From: Synchiropus splendidus
Lineage: Eukaryota; Chordata; Actinopteri; Syngnathiformes; Callionymidae
Length of the DNA stretch: 64,000 nt
Reading direction: 5' to 3'
NCBI RefSeq assembly: GCF_027744825.2
Contig: NC_071345.1
Coordinates: forward strand, 12,664,501 to 12,728,500
In this document: positions 1 to 11,560 of the stretch, piece after piece
Layout: each line of letters opens with the position of its first letter
Numbering within the stretch: the stretch's first letter is position 1
Made by a program: the position numbers and the translations under genes
Notes under the pieces: model-generated
Seen by the model: only the letters and a program-made list of their open reading frames with translations
Databases searched by the model: none
Told to the model about the DNA's origin: nothing

Positions 1-1533
1 AATGTGTAAAAGGAGCTACTTGTTGCTTGGATGCAAGACTTTGTCAATAATGACTTCTCCACAGATATTTGTTGGGGAAGTACTTTTTATCCCCAAAGCT
101 CTCCTAAGGAGGAGTTCTTGGGAAAACTGAGTCACAGTGTTTTTCCTTGCAACTTTTCTTGCTATTCAGAGGTTCAGAGGAAAGTTCAGGACATGTTGAA
201 TGCTTTACTGCAACTTTGTTAAAGTAAGTGTTACAGTGTGTTGTTAAATATGAAGTCCTGTTTTGAGCCCTGCAACATAAACAGCCATAATGCAACATCA
301 TAGCTTGCACCAAACACTGCTCAAATATCATCCTGACTGAACTGTCGGGCTGGAGGAGCTGACATGCTCACACACGTGCGTTAAACACATCTACTAATAG
401 TCAGCGACAAACCACACAGCCCTGATGATTGTGATGTTTTCATTGTGGTGAATCAGATTTGGCCACGAACAAGCTCCACACTTTGTCTCAAAAATCATAT
501 TTAAGAGTTCTTTTCAGTCTCGGAAGGCTCAGCTGTGTGTGTTTATGACCGGCACTGTCATTGTCTTGAATCACTTTTATTGAAGCCATGCGTTTGGGGA
601 CGACGTGGTGAGAGTTTTCATTATCCTTCTCCGGCTCTTCGTGACAACACAGCAGATTAAAGCCCAGATAAAAAGTTCAATACATTTTTGGAGGGGTCAA
701 CAATGGGGCATGTAGCGGGACTCCCTGCTGGGACTCCGAAGAACATCCTGGTCTCAATAACCTAGGTTTCATGTACTGGCCTGTTTGATCGCAGAAGTGT
801 TCCCTCGATGAGCTACTTATTGGTTTCTCAACGATCACAGTTTTTTCCCCCCAAAGTTATTGCACCCAATAAGTCGATAAAAAATATGAGAAAAGTTCCT
901 CTATTCAGTTCCAGTCGTGCCATGTTTCACCAAGCTGCTCTGTGATCACATTTCAACCTGGATGTGCTCATCGTTGGCAGACGCTCACATGTGCCTGTAG
1001 CAAGCATGTACGCAGGTTTGACTGAAAGCTTTGGCAGACACTGTGTCTTTAGAAGTTGCTGGTGCTTGACCAGATCCAGTGTCACAAATATATTGGACCA
1101 TAATCCTCTTATCTTATCAACCTCTCACATACCACCTCAAAAGATAGATCAGAGATGGGCACTTACTTTTACCTGATGTGAGGGGCTACTTGAAAAGTTG
1201 GTTCTCTTTCGGTGTAATTATTTGCCGAAAGACTTGAATCCCAATTTCTTGAACATGTCAAATAAAACAACAAATAACATCAACATGAGTTTTTAGGCTT
1301 AGAACTTTAGAACAAAAAGAACAAAAAAACACAAAAATATAACTTGTTTCTGCTAAAGTAATAATAATAATAATGATAATAGAGAACACATATTTCCCTA
1401 CACATCAAAAGACAGAAAATAACTACAACATGTTATGAAAGATTTCATTGTCATGTCATTCTCCTTTACTAATTTCCTATTATAGTTGTGTGGTGGGGGC
1501 GGAGCATGACCCTAGCTGACTCTAGAGGTGGGA

Positions 1534-1690
1534 GGACACCATGGACAGCCGATCACAGGGCACATATAGATAAGCAGTCACACACACTCATAGAGATTCA
1601 CCATTCACCTCTCTTTGTTTATGGACTATGGGAGGAAACCTGAGTGCCAAGAGGAAACCCACACTAACCCAGGGAGAACAGACAACTTCC
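1534..1690. repeat. Fragment of a widespread fish interspersed repeat
   Basis: The stretch contains 'tgggaggaaacc' followed by 'gaggaaaccca' and 'gggagaacag', preceded by 'accatggacagcc' and 'cacagggcacat'. This succession is typical of a very common interspersed repeat of teleost genomes, which I recognise from memory but cannot name with certainty. It is diverged, with no open frame, so it is a decayed copy. A second shorter fragment lies near 7196. Confidence 0.55.
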
Positions 1691-3569
1691 CTTGTAAATT
1701 GAACATCAATATAATGTAAATGAATACAGTTTGTGTGGTCAGATTCATAGTTCCACAATGATCTCAGAAGCGGTGTATAAATGTTGTCATGGGGCAGCAT
1801 TTACTCCCCGTCTTTGAAAAAGTTAGTTTAAAGTAGTTTTGTATTTACATTCTGTAGTATTTGATGCTTTGGATTATGTTCAAGACCACAATGTGCATCA
1901 TCACATTTCTGAATTTTCTTGAATATGACAAATAAAACAAAAAATAACAACAAAATGATAGTGTTTTTTAGGCTTAGGACTTTTGAATTTAGGTGTATTT
2001 ATTAAAATTCATTTCTTTCCAGTCAGGGCCAGAGGGGCTTCGGGCCTGAACATTTCTTCTACTAAAAAACTGAATAAGAGGTAAAACTTAAAATGCAGGT
2101 GAGAAATGAGTCATCTGCGTAGGTGCATAAAAGATGGAGAGGATTAGATAGAAATTAAACGGCGGTTCAATTAGAGGACGTCTTGCAAAGATTCCCTGGA
2201 TTAGATCAAACAAACGTGGAGCAAGGCTCCGACGGTGGATGTATAATCCTATCATCACATGCAGTTGTGGAGGCCGAGATAATGACGGGGAGGGTCTGTG
2301 TGCAGGTCGCAGCAACGATAATGAGGGGGGAGAATTAAACAAGATGGCACTCGCTCGCCAAGCGCCATGTGGGGCACCAAGAATACAAAGCGTTTACCAA
2401 GTGGCACGTGAGGCCTCGCCCTCTTTGGGCTTCTGTCGGCGGTGGGCATTGTTGGGTTGAAAAGCTCAAAGGGAGAAAAGGGTTTGCAGTGAGAGACAAA
2501 GCAAGAAATCAGAGCAAAGCTGTGAAGAATGGAATGAAATCATGGGAGACTCCCAGAGTGAGCGAACCGGTGTTTTTCACAAGGCCACGGGAAGAAAAAA
2601 AATGTAGAAATAATGGGAGACTCCCTCGGTGAGTTGCTTTGGATAATCCAAAACATGCCTTCGTATCACATCCCAACAGCAGTTGCCATGACCTCACGCC
2701 CACCTCCAACAGATATTATATAATAAGTGTGATGATGATGATGATGAACGCAGCAGATGGGAGGAGAAGACCTGGTCAACACCACTCCACTGACCTCAGA
2801 CTCGAAGCAGTCCGGGCAGATGGATGGTCTGGGTCCAGGTATTCTCCACACCTTCTTTCCAGAGCATGAAAACACATGTCTGTCATTCTCCAGTCATAAA
2901 AGCTCACCGGAGGCATCTGCCAGCAGTAGGCTCTTTATGGGACAGATGGGAAGCCCGGCGCCTCGCCGTGCTGGGCTTGTTTGGAATCGTAACTTAGATC
3001 CCCTTCACGCTGCTCCTGCATACAATAAAAGCTGGTCACAACAGCCAAAACGCCCCAAAAGCCAACTTTTTTTCTGCTACAAATAACCCTTGAAATCAAC
3101 CTGAAATCGAATTCTCTTTAATAGATGCAGCGATAAATCTGTGTGCGCCACGATAATCCAGTTGTAACTGATATTTATTCTAAATGATTCCAGACTTCTA
3201 TAACCTCGCCCGCCTCTCAACACGTAATAATCTCATCGCCATACTTTGGTCCCCAAAACCTGGTTCCATCATGTGATCCTACTGAATATACGCTTGAATG
3301 ACCACAGCGAATTTCTGGAGCTCAGCCGGTGTATGTTTTCAGAATGGCATTAAGTTGATAACAAAGCTGCGCCTCCATCTCTCAGCAAGCAGAGGTGTCA
3401 GCGGGCAAGACAAAGATGGGTCCACCACTCTGAGAGGTTCTGACTCGAGGCATATCACTTTCTATTTTCTGGCACACCTGGTGAACAAAGGAAGCTCCTT
3501 TGGTCCTCAGTAAACAAAATGACATGTTGCACATGGGTCCAGTGGAATGTCATTTGCCATAGTGTTATG

Positions 3570-3722
3570 TAGTGATGGGCTCATGAGGCTTCATGAAACA
3601 GTGCCCTTTAAAATCCAAGAAACATTTCAATGACACTTCACATTTTTTTAAACTAAGAGCGCCACCTATTGAGACCTGAAAATGAGGACACTGTTTCATG
3701 AAGCCTCACCAGCCTATCACTA
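3570..3722. mobile_element. Short inverted-repeat MITE, family A copy 1
   Basis: The copy starts 'tagtgatgggctcatgagg' and ends 'cctcaccagcctatcacta', which is its near-perfect inverse. Just inside, 'tcatgaaacagtg' is mirrored by 'cactgtttcatga'. Terminal inverted repeats are about 34 bp and the element about 150 bp, with no coding capacity. The interior has 'gcgccacctattgag', resembling the reverse of a CTCF core. Further copies of the family lie near 13432, 13992, 16419, 16645, 48346 and 60070. Confidence 0.8.
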
Positions 3723-5300
3723 GTCTCATCCACCTGGTTTTCAGCCCTTCCCCACAATGTCTGTATATTGGGTCAGTCCCAAAACATTCCACACGTTCTC
3801 CAACACCGGTTGTCTGCGCAATCTCATTGTGATCTCCCATCAAACACTTTCCAAAGTTGACTCTTTTGTGAGGGATCAGATCCATATTTTCCCAAATAAT
3901 GTCATTGAAGATTGTATTTAAAGTTCCCATTGCTCTTAATATGAAGGCCATAGTCTGTTTTTTTTTTATTGTGAAGTTGAAGATCAAATATCTTCCATCT
4001 AAAACCAGAAGATGGTTGGAGCATGACCAGTAAGCAGATAAGGGTCTCTGCTCAAGAAGAATCTGGATCTTCCTGTCTTAGTGAGCTCAGGCAGTAATCT
4101 CAGCTTTTGAGTTGCCCATCCATTTCTAGCATCACCACCTTTAGCTAGTGACCGAAGGAACGGCTGTTTGGGCCGCAATGAGGGTCCTTTAGACTGGCTC
4201 ACTGATTCCTCACAGTGCCTTGGAACACATTGCTGAGGAACATAGAGAGGAGGTCCCAATGGAAACAGTGCCTCCGCAACCTGACAGATGACCACAGCAA
4301 TGCTTTAAAAATGCAGCTCTAAGGGTCTAAGGGTATGAACTGTTTCCAAGGAAAACACATATCTTCTATTATGGATTTTACGAAAACGAAACGACTACCT
4401 GTAGAGATGCGAGTGGCTTAAAGATCTACAATTTAAGGTGTGTGACGTTGGAGAAAGATAAAACTCTGCTGACTTCTAAAGCTACATCTGTCATCATCCC
4501 AGCTCTCTGACTTAGTCTGTTTCTATCATTTAGAAAATACCAGTTCATCACCAGTGCAAACAAGAAAGGCCTCCTGATGTCTGAGACTAGAAGAGAACTT
4601 CACAGCAAATGATAGTCACTCGTGCCTTTATTGTAAGTGTTCAACCACTCTGGTTTCTTCGCACAGAGATGGTGTGACACAGCGCTGGTGGAATGCGACT
4701 TAATCAAACTAGTATGCCGTGAGCAGCGTGTCAGTCAGTTCCAGTCTGCACGATCGTGCCTTTGTCCACTTGCTCGTGTCACTTCAGCTCTGTTTTCATA
4801 GGATTTAACTAATATTGAGTGTGAAACTTGAGGATAGAGAGGTCTTTTCAGAGTGATGTTTGGATAATGAACACTAAGGACGCATTGTTGACCAGTGAAG
4901 CTTTGGAAACGTGTCAAGAAACAGGGTGTGATAGCGCTCGTCCGGCACACCCATGCGACGGGTTCTGTTTGCCGTTAGGCGGGAAGCTCCAAGCAGGAAA
5001 TGGTTGTCAGATCCGCAGGATCCCTCTGAAGAGGAAGGACACTGGTGTCAAACCTCCTGCGCTCCTCAATCTGATCCTTGTCAGGCTCAGGAACAACGTG
5101 ATGAAATGTGAATGTGGATGTGGGAGGAGGAGGAGGGAAGCATCTCAACCCTCCATACTCAACACCTTCTCCAGATGAGCTTACTCCCTACATTCCAGCC
5201 TCTTTTCTCTGTTTATGGCAGTTAAATGGAAGTCCAACATACCTTGTTGTTCGTCCGAGTGGTCTACAGGTATCACGCAGTTCACTTTCTGAAAACTAGC

Positions 5301-5614
5301 GTTGTAGTCGAGACCAAGACCAGAGTGTAGGGAGACCAAGTCCAGGACCAAGACAAGGGACCGAATTGAGGCCAATGACGGGAGTGAGACCAAGACCTTG
5401 ACTGAGACCAAACTTTATGCATAGATCTACAGAGACACACATTTATTACTTACTGAAAAAGAAACGGTCGTCATTTTTTTGAAAAATAAATCAAGTACTG
5501 AAATGGAAGTAGTTTATTTGTTCTGTTTGGTCTGAGTTTTGGTCTTGGTCTTGCCCCAGTCTGGGACTTCATCTCAGCACACACTGGCCTCTGGCTTGGT
5601 GGTCTCGAACTTAA
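5301..5614. mobile_element. Non-autonomous element with 'gagaccaagacc' inverted ends
   Basis: The left end reads 'gttgtagtcgagaccaaga' and continues with repeated 'gaccaagacc' units. The right end carries the inverse, 'ggtcttggtcttg' and then 'ggtggtctcgaactt'. Inverted ends separated by about 270 bp without an ORF fit a MITE-like element common in teleosts. I recognise the 'gaccaagacc' pattern from fish genomes but cannot assign a family. Confidence 0.6.
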
Positions 5615-7195
5615 TACCACTGAATAATCATTGTGTATTTTCTGCAACATAAATTCATGATGATTGTTCAATTTTTGCAGTGCAATTTTTTTTAAACATA
5701 TGTAATGCTAGGAAAATAAATACCAAAAAACATTATGGTTAATTTGGACCTGTTGGTTTTGTAAATCTATAATTTTTCAGGAGAATAACGCATATTTTTT
5801 AAGGAAATATGATTCCTAAACCAGTTTGGGTTGAAGCTCTCTACTCCAAGTCACAAACCAAATCAACATTTTTGTCTTGAAGTACAAAAAAGTTTCCAAT
5901 TGTGTTCTTAAATATGATGATAAGTGGATACACATTAATATTTATGATCTAGAATATTCATGTGGCTCATGGTTTTATGACCGTGCAAGCTTAGTGGTCA
6001 TTGTTTGAGGCTGCATTAGAAAGCTATTGTGGCAAGGGGCAGCAGAGACCCGGGACAGATCATCACGCCTACCGTACAATATTAAGTCCCCTATAAATCT
6101 TTTTGGGACTGTCGGAAAATCTGAGTGAAGGACGGAAGAAAGTTCAGCACAGGAAATGTCACGTCCTGACCTAAATCGAACTGGAAAACAGGTTGTGTTG
6201 CGAGGCATCAGCACTTCCTAACTGACAGTTGAGTCGTCCGACATGCACCTATTTGGACCCACTCCCGGTACGGGTGCATTCCTGATCAAGAAAGTTACAT
6301 AAATGGAATTTAACGGTGTTACATAAGTCCATTTGAGAATTGAAAATGAACTTTCCACTCCAACAAATCTCCACTGCCAGAGAACATCTGCATGAAATTA
6401 CAAATACAACAGCTGTCCTCCTCTTCATGTTTCATAAATGGAGCTTTGTGCTCCTGCACGGATCCATTCCACGAACACATGTGAGAAGGAACTCCTGTGT
6501 AACCAAAGTTGACTTGGACAGAAGAAGACCGTCAATGAAAAGCATTACAGGTCTCATGTTCCGAACATGAATGAATCATTATTTCCACTTCTGCGAGCTG
6601 CACCACTCCTAGCAAGGCTTGAAAAAATATCACCATCTGTTTACACATCACAGATAACAACAGGCTGTCTTCAGCTGCGAACTGTAAAAGATAGTAAGTA
6701 TAGACCCCAAAATAAGCATGAACAATGTGGCACTGTGTTTTCGGCTTCCTGAATAAAATGGGCAACACTTGGTGGCACAAGCCGGGAAAGAAATCCCGAG
6801 CGCTGAATCAGCATTTTAAGACAAACCCATCTAACTGAATATGTTCATACCTAGTTATTAAAATACCTTTTATTTTGCACTACGCCGGAGTTGACTGGTG
6901 TAAAAAGGTGTTATTTAGAAAAGAATTACGGAGTCAGATTGAGACCAATTCCAAGTGAGACTTATGGGCCAGGGGAGGCCCTTGTTGGGTCCCTGTGAAA
7001 CTACTGAAACACTGCGAATAACCATGAAAAAAAATCAAGGGATGTTAAATGTTATAGTTGGACTTTTATTTCTGAGAGTGTTTTAACATTTTTCACATTT
7101 AGAATTGACTGAATTATTTCCCCAATACAGGTAATTTCTGTGGCCTTTTTTTCACAGCTATATTTAAAATTTTACATTTAAGTGACCCTTTAACC

Positions 7196-7245
7196 TTTGT
7201 ATGGCTTGGACTGTGGGAGGAAACCAGAGTGCCCAGAGGAAGTGG
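7196..7245. repeat. Second short fragment of the 1.5 kb interspersed repeat
   Basis: The sequence 'ttggactgtgggaggaaacc' followed by 'agagtgcccagaggaa' matches the core of the repeat at 1534-1690. Only the core is preserved and the flanks diverge, so this is a truncated, old copy. Confidence 0.45.
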
Positions 7246-8470
7246 CACAAGAAACCCGCGACTTTTGCACACTTTGTTTCCTAAATTATTACTGTTTTAT
7301 GACTAAAACAGATCCAAGCCAGTGGCTCAGGTCAGTCCTGAACAATGTTTTGTTACTGGCAGGATATACGTGGACAGGCTAGTTTTCTTTAGGCTGGTTG
7401 CTTCCTTCTAGATAGGATAAGGAGTTCTGTCATCCATTTATGACTCAGAGTAGAGACGCTGGAAGTTCTCTTATCACCAAGACCAGTGGTCATTTTCTTG
7501 GCATGGTAACTGAAGTGAAGAGCAGCTATTTCCCTTCTGGCCTGGGAACATGCCTTGACCTCTCAGCTTCAGTCAGCTCAGGTCAAAAATGAAAAATGAA
7601 TCTCTCAGATTCAGACAGCGTTTTGTTTGCTAATTTAATCTTCACTTAAACACTGCTAAATATTTAAGTAGCTACGTTGAAATGTTGTATTTTGGTGACC
7701 CGGTGGGGCATTTTCAAGACTATATTTGACAGTTCATATGAGTCCCACAAACCCCAGGTTTCTATTTACCTTGGTGTTTTAAAGACAAAGTTAGAATCTC
7801 AGACAGCTTGTAACAAAGATTATAGACATTCCTTGTGTAGAATAACAGATAGTATTATGGGGTCAGTGACCACAGCCACTGACACTTACTGTGTATCAAA
7901 TTTAAGGCTGAGACTAAAAACAGCAAAAGCAGTCATTATGGTTTGATAAAGGCCTCGTTCCCGGAGCAGACTGGAGCCAGCTTTCTGTCTCTGAACACAC
8001 ACGCAAAGATAAAGAAGCAGGGAGATTTGTGGAGAGAGGAAGTGCCGGCTGTTGACTGTCAGAAGTGTCTCATTATTTTACTTTTTTTTGCGGCTTTGTC
8101 CTCAGCAAAGGAAGTCGCCACTTGTGACAGTCACTGCTTCCTCTCCACCCGTTCTAGACAGTCTTTACACCCCTGTTTAATTTGACCCGCTCGGATTTAA
8201 CCACTTATTTAGTAGGTTTTTCAAGTCGCCACCTTTGATATGGCCCTGTTGTGTAATTCACTCAACAATAAAGCCGGGTGATGATGTTACAATGACACAA
8301 TCTTATCCTTTCTTAGCAAACTTTTTCAGATATAAATGTGTTTTTAGGCCGAGTGTTTCCTGGTCACCCCTGTTGGCAGTCAGGTGACGTCTGACTGCTG
8401 CACAGCATGTTGAGCGCGAGTGCAGTCTGCTAACTGGCAGTCACTTTGTCTCATCGACACATGATCATAG

Positions 8471-10054
8471 ATGGCCAATCCTGTGAAAATGTTAAGAGGA
8501 AACAAAGACAAATCCAGCCACCCTGGCAAGAAGAGGTGGAACAGCAGGGCGCTGGGCCGTGCCAGAGCTATGTTCGCGTACTTCAAAGACTACAAATCTG
8601 CTACTCGGGGACCAGCAGTGAAGACCACCACACAACAAGAACCGCGGAGTGGCTCAGCAGCGACAACGGCTCAAGGTTCCAAAAAACCTGAGCCACAAAC
8701 TTCCACCAAGACCCCTGTGCAACCTGAGGTCTCCGCGACAGCCTCAAAGCCTCGGATCGCTAGCAATGGCGAACGGGAGCAGACCCCCTCAACATCCTCA
8801 GTTGTTGAACATCTGAAATCGTCTGATAAAGCACAGAGCTCCCATGCGTCCGATGAGAACTCCTCCCCTCGGGATGAGGAGCAGCAAAACTCGATTCCAC
8901 CAGAGGTGAACTCCACAACATCTGAGGGCGAGCTTGAAGGCTCGTGTACGGATCTGTGCGCCGCCGCAGTGGCCCTCAAAACTCTGCAGCATAAATCCTA
9001 CCACCTTGCCCAAGAGAACGAGGATTTGATCGCTCATCTCACACATCTAAGGCTGCAAATGGACAAGCAGCAGAAAGACAGCGAGTTAAAATACGTAGAT
9101 GCCCTCATGAAACAGCATCTGTTTGAGAAAGCGCTGGAGAAGGAAGTTATCAAACTGGCAAAGATTCAGAGCAGATTGGCCGTGGAGCTGGAGAAGAATG
9201 CCCGACTGAGGGCTTCCTTGTTCCAGGCCACCAATGAACTGGACATTCAGAGGATCCAGTGGGAGAGAGAAAGAGCTTCACTGCTCGAGAGTGTGAAAAT
9301 GTACCAGGAAACTAGAAGAAACATCAGGGGAGCAAATGAGGAGAGCGACTCGGATTGCCTTATCCAGAGCAGCGCGGAGGCATTCAGCCAGGGTACGGCC
9401 AAGGACACCCTACAGGATTCGGCGTTGGACACCAACACAAGTAGCACAGTGGTCAACACAGAAGATACAAAACAGGTACCAAAGAACATGATAGAAGACT
9501 GTGGAGAGGAAACAAACACCATCATCAGTGATCTGGGAATAAACACCAACCTTGATGCTGAAAACACGGTGGGGAAAGCCGAGGGCGTTACTCAGGAACC
9601 CACCGATTGTGGAGCACAGTACAGTGTTATCGAAATTACTGATGATGTTTTTGCAGACTACAAAGAGGACGCCATCACTGAATTGACTGAGGAGTCGTTT
9701 GAAGAAATCACAAACGAAACCTTTGGGGAACCCAAAGACGACATCACTTGTGAATCGGCTGGGGAGTCGAAAGATGGCACATTTGGAGGAGCCAAAAAGG
9801 CCACTGTTGTGGAGTCTAAACAGGGCCCAGCAGAGAAGAACACTGTGAAGGAATTGAAGGGGAAAACAATCAAGGAGGAAAACAAAAAAGGCCACACTAG
9901 TCTCAACACAAACACTGTACTCACAGACAAGCAAAGGCCAAATCTCAATACCGGGCGATCAGCAGCTTTGGCCCTCAATTCAAAAAATCAACCGCAGCAG
10001 GGGGAACCTAACGGCCCCTGTCTTCTGGAATGGATCTTCGAATTCTTTGTCTGA
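8471..10054 (+). CDS. Unrecognised single-exon coiled-coil protein, 527 aa
   Basis: This is by far the longest open frame in the window and is clearly distinct from its AT-rich surroundings. Codon 1 follows directly on an in-frame TAG (8468-8470), so no upstream start exists in this exon; 'catag' there could also be a 3' splice site ending a 5'UTR intron. The basic N-terminus (residues 1-48, many Lys/Arg) is followed by a Ser/Thr/Pro/Glu-rich disordered stretch (50-160). A charged heptad-like segment at about 168-282, rich in Leu/Gln/Glu/Lys, is very probably coiled coil. An acidic Thr/Glu/Asp-rich tail with loosely repeated units (380-450) follows, and the protein ends in a short hydrophobic peptide, PCLLEWIFEFFV. 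No enzyme motif, signal peptide or membrane segment is visible. I do not recognise the family. It may be a retrogene or a fast-evolving structural protein. The nearest identified gene, stk40, is on the other strand more than 10 kb away. Confidence 0.82.
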   Translation: MANPVKMLRGNKDKSSHPGKKRWNSRALGRARAMFAYFKDYKSATRGPAVKTTTQQEPRSGSAATTAQGSKKPEPQTSTKTPVQPEVSATASKPRIASNGEREQTPSTSSVVEHLKSSDKAQSSHASDENSSPRDEEQQNSIPPEVNSTTSEGELEGSCTDLCAAAVALKTLQHKSYHLAQENEDLIAHLTHLRLQMDKQQKDSELKYVDALMKQHLFEKALEKEVIKLAKIQSRLAVELEKNARLRASLFQATNELDIQRIQWERERASLLESVKMYQETRRNIRGANEESDSDCLIQSSAEAFSQGTAKDTLQDSALDTNTSSTVVNTEDTKQVPKNMIEDCGEETNTIISDLGINTNLDAENTVGKAEGVTQEPTDCGAQYSVIEITDDVFADYKEDAITELTEESFEEITNETFGEPKDDITCESAGESKDGTFGGAKKATVVESKQGPAEKNTVKELKGKTIKEENKKGHTSLNTNTVLTDKQRPNLNTGRSAALALNSKNQPQQGEPNGPCLLEWIFEFFV

Positions 10055-11068
10055 GTGAATATGCTGCTCAAACTCTTGCTTCCTGCCATCCATCAGTCCC
10101 CGACCCTTAACCAATCCTGGTGGACAATTACACGCCTAAGACAGCAGCTTTGCTAAACGTCTCTGTGAGGCTGTCGAGGAACGTTTTCTGACAGCAACTG
10201 TGGCCTGCTCTGTCAGTAAGTTAGTGAGTTAGTAAGTAAACAGCCATGTCTGCTTTGGTGCTACCCACAAGGATCAATCTCTAAATGTTGGACGTGTAGT
10301 CTCATTGGCGTAACCACAGATGTCATAGGGGTGTTTAGTTGTATCCGGAAGGTCGGTTGGAAAACAAAGTTTCCCAACAGCGTTTTGGAAAAACACAACT
10401 AACCCAGTTCTTAACATAGGTTCCGATTCTGTGGGGGCTCAAGTCCCAAAACAAGAGACCAGCGGACACTATGTCGGCTTCTTCCGAAGTCTCTGCATGT
10501 GTGTCACGTTGTGCGTTCCGTGATGTGGTCAGATAAAAGGTTTGGTCCACCCACTGACCCCAACTAAAATGCGTTCCCCTGGTTAAGTAAGTCCAGTGTG
10601 TTACAAAGAAGTTGGAACATCATGGGGCTAAGCTTCTTCAAGTTTACATCGGTCTCCAAGATGCAAACCCAAGACAACCCTTCCACCTGACTGAAAATCC
10701 CGGGTCTGCTGATGCACCATATTGTCAGAAAATGCCTTTAGACCTAAAGCTATGCTCCTCCGTTCTTACCGTCAAGCGTGTGACTCCCTGTGTAACTGTG
10801 TCTTCGTTCATCATCATCTGACCTCAGTTGTCTGTGAAAAACGCTGTTTGCTGCGTTATACTTCAATAACTCTCCTTCTGTTTGCGTCCTGAGGCATGTA
10901 AGCGTGCTTTGGTTCTGCCTTCGGTCCATTAGGGTCTCATGACAACGCTGAGCTAATGACACAAACAGATACCTCATTCTGCTTTTCTTGCAGAAAGAGA
11001 AGACACTTCAAAGAGGGTTCAATAAGGACATCTACATGAGAAACAAGAAATCTTAATGCACTAAAAAA

Positions 11069-11074
11069 AATAAA
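11069..11074 (+). terminator. Candidate poly(A) signal for the 8.5 kb gene
   Basis: AATAAA lies on the plus strand about 1.0 kb after the stop codon of the coiled-coil gene and just before a long TA repeat. It is the first clear canonical hexamer I noticed downstream. Assignment to this gene is an inference from position only. Confidence 0.35.
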
Positions 11075-11095
11075 TACATCTGCAAGTCCTTATGA

Positions 11096-11097
<2 letters not shown>

Positions 11098-11178
<81 letters not shown>
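11098..11178. repeat. (TA)n microsatellite
   Basis: About 80 bp of uninterrupted TA dinucleotides. A second TA tract lies at about 11503-11555, and between the two is a large imperfect inverted repeat. Confidence 0.95.
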
Positions 11179-11184
<6 letters not shown>

Positions 11185-11347
11185 TAGCTTTCAGCTAACC
11201 CCTTGGGAACGCTAGAGAAGTGGGGAGCCAGAATTTTCTCACAGACATGAACTGAAAATAAGTGCCGTCACTGGTATTTACAAGGTCTGGAATTAGTCTG
11301 AGGAGGAACATTGAGCAGAAGAGGAGGAGGATTAGGATTATTGTTTA

Positions 11348-11493
11348 CAGTGAGGAATTTTGTTGTTGTGGCCACAAGACGCTCTCACACAACCACATTT
11401 GCTTATATATATATATATATACACACACACACGTATATGTGTGTGTGGTTGCCTGAGGGCGACTCGTGGGCACAACAACAAAATTCCTCACTG
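11348..11493. repeat. Long imperfect inverted repeat between two TA tracts
   Basis: The left arm begins 'cagtgaggaattttgttg' and the right arm ends with its reverse complement, 'caacaaaattcctcactg'. The matching continues inward with mismatches ('ccacaagacgctctca' against 'gagggcgactcgtgg', then 'acacaaccaca' against 'tgtgtggttg'), giving arms of about 48 bp around a TA/CA-rich loop. This is either a decayed MITE or a cruciform-prone structure. The second TA tract begins a few bases beyond the right arm. Confidence 0.75.
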
Positions 11494-11495
11494 GA

Positions 11496-11502
<7 letters not shown>

Positions 11503-11555
<53 letters not shown>
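11503..11555. repeat. (TA)n microsatellite
   Basis: About 50 bp of pure TA dinucleotides next to the right arm of the inverted repeat at 11348-11493. Confidence 0.95.

Positions 11556-11560
<5 letters not shown>

Larger units (their letters stand above)
1..8470. other. Gene-poor intergenic region
   Basis: I see no credible coding exon in this stretch. Open frames are short (under about 120 codons), lack family similarity and are not supported by paired splice sites. Recognisable contents are repeat fragments, listed separately near 1534, 3570, 5301 and 7196. The rest is unremarkable AT-leaning sequence. The 5' regulatory region of the 8.5 kb gene probably lies at its right end, but I see no clear TATA box. 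Confidence 0.6.

Noticed and set aside
2541..2630. Direct repeat of 'atgggagactccc' about 70 bp apart
   Set aside because: Only about 13 bases match and nothing surrounds it; too weak to call an element.
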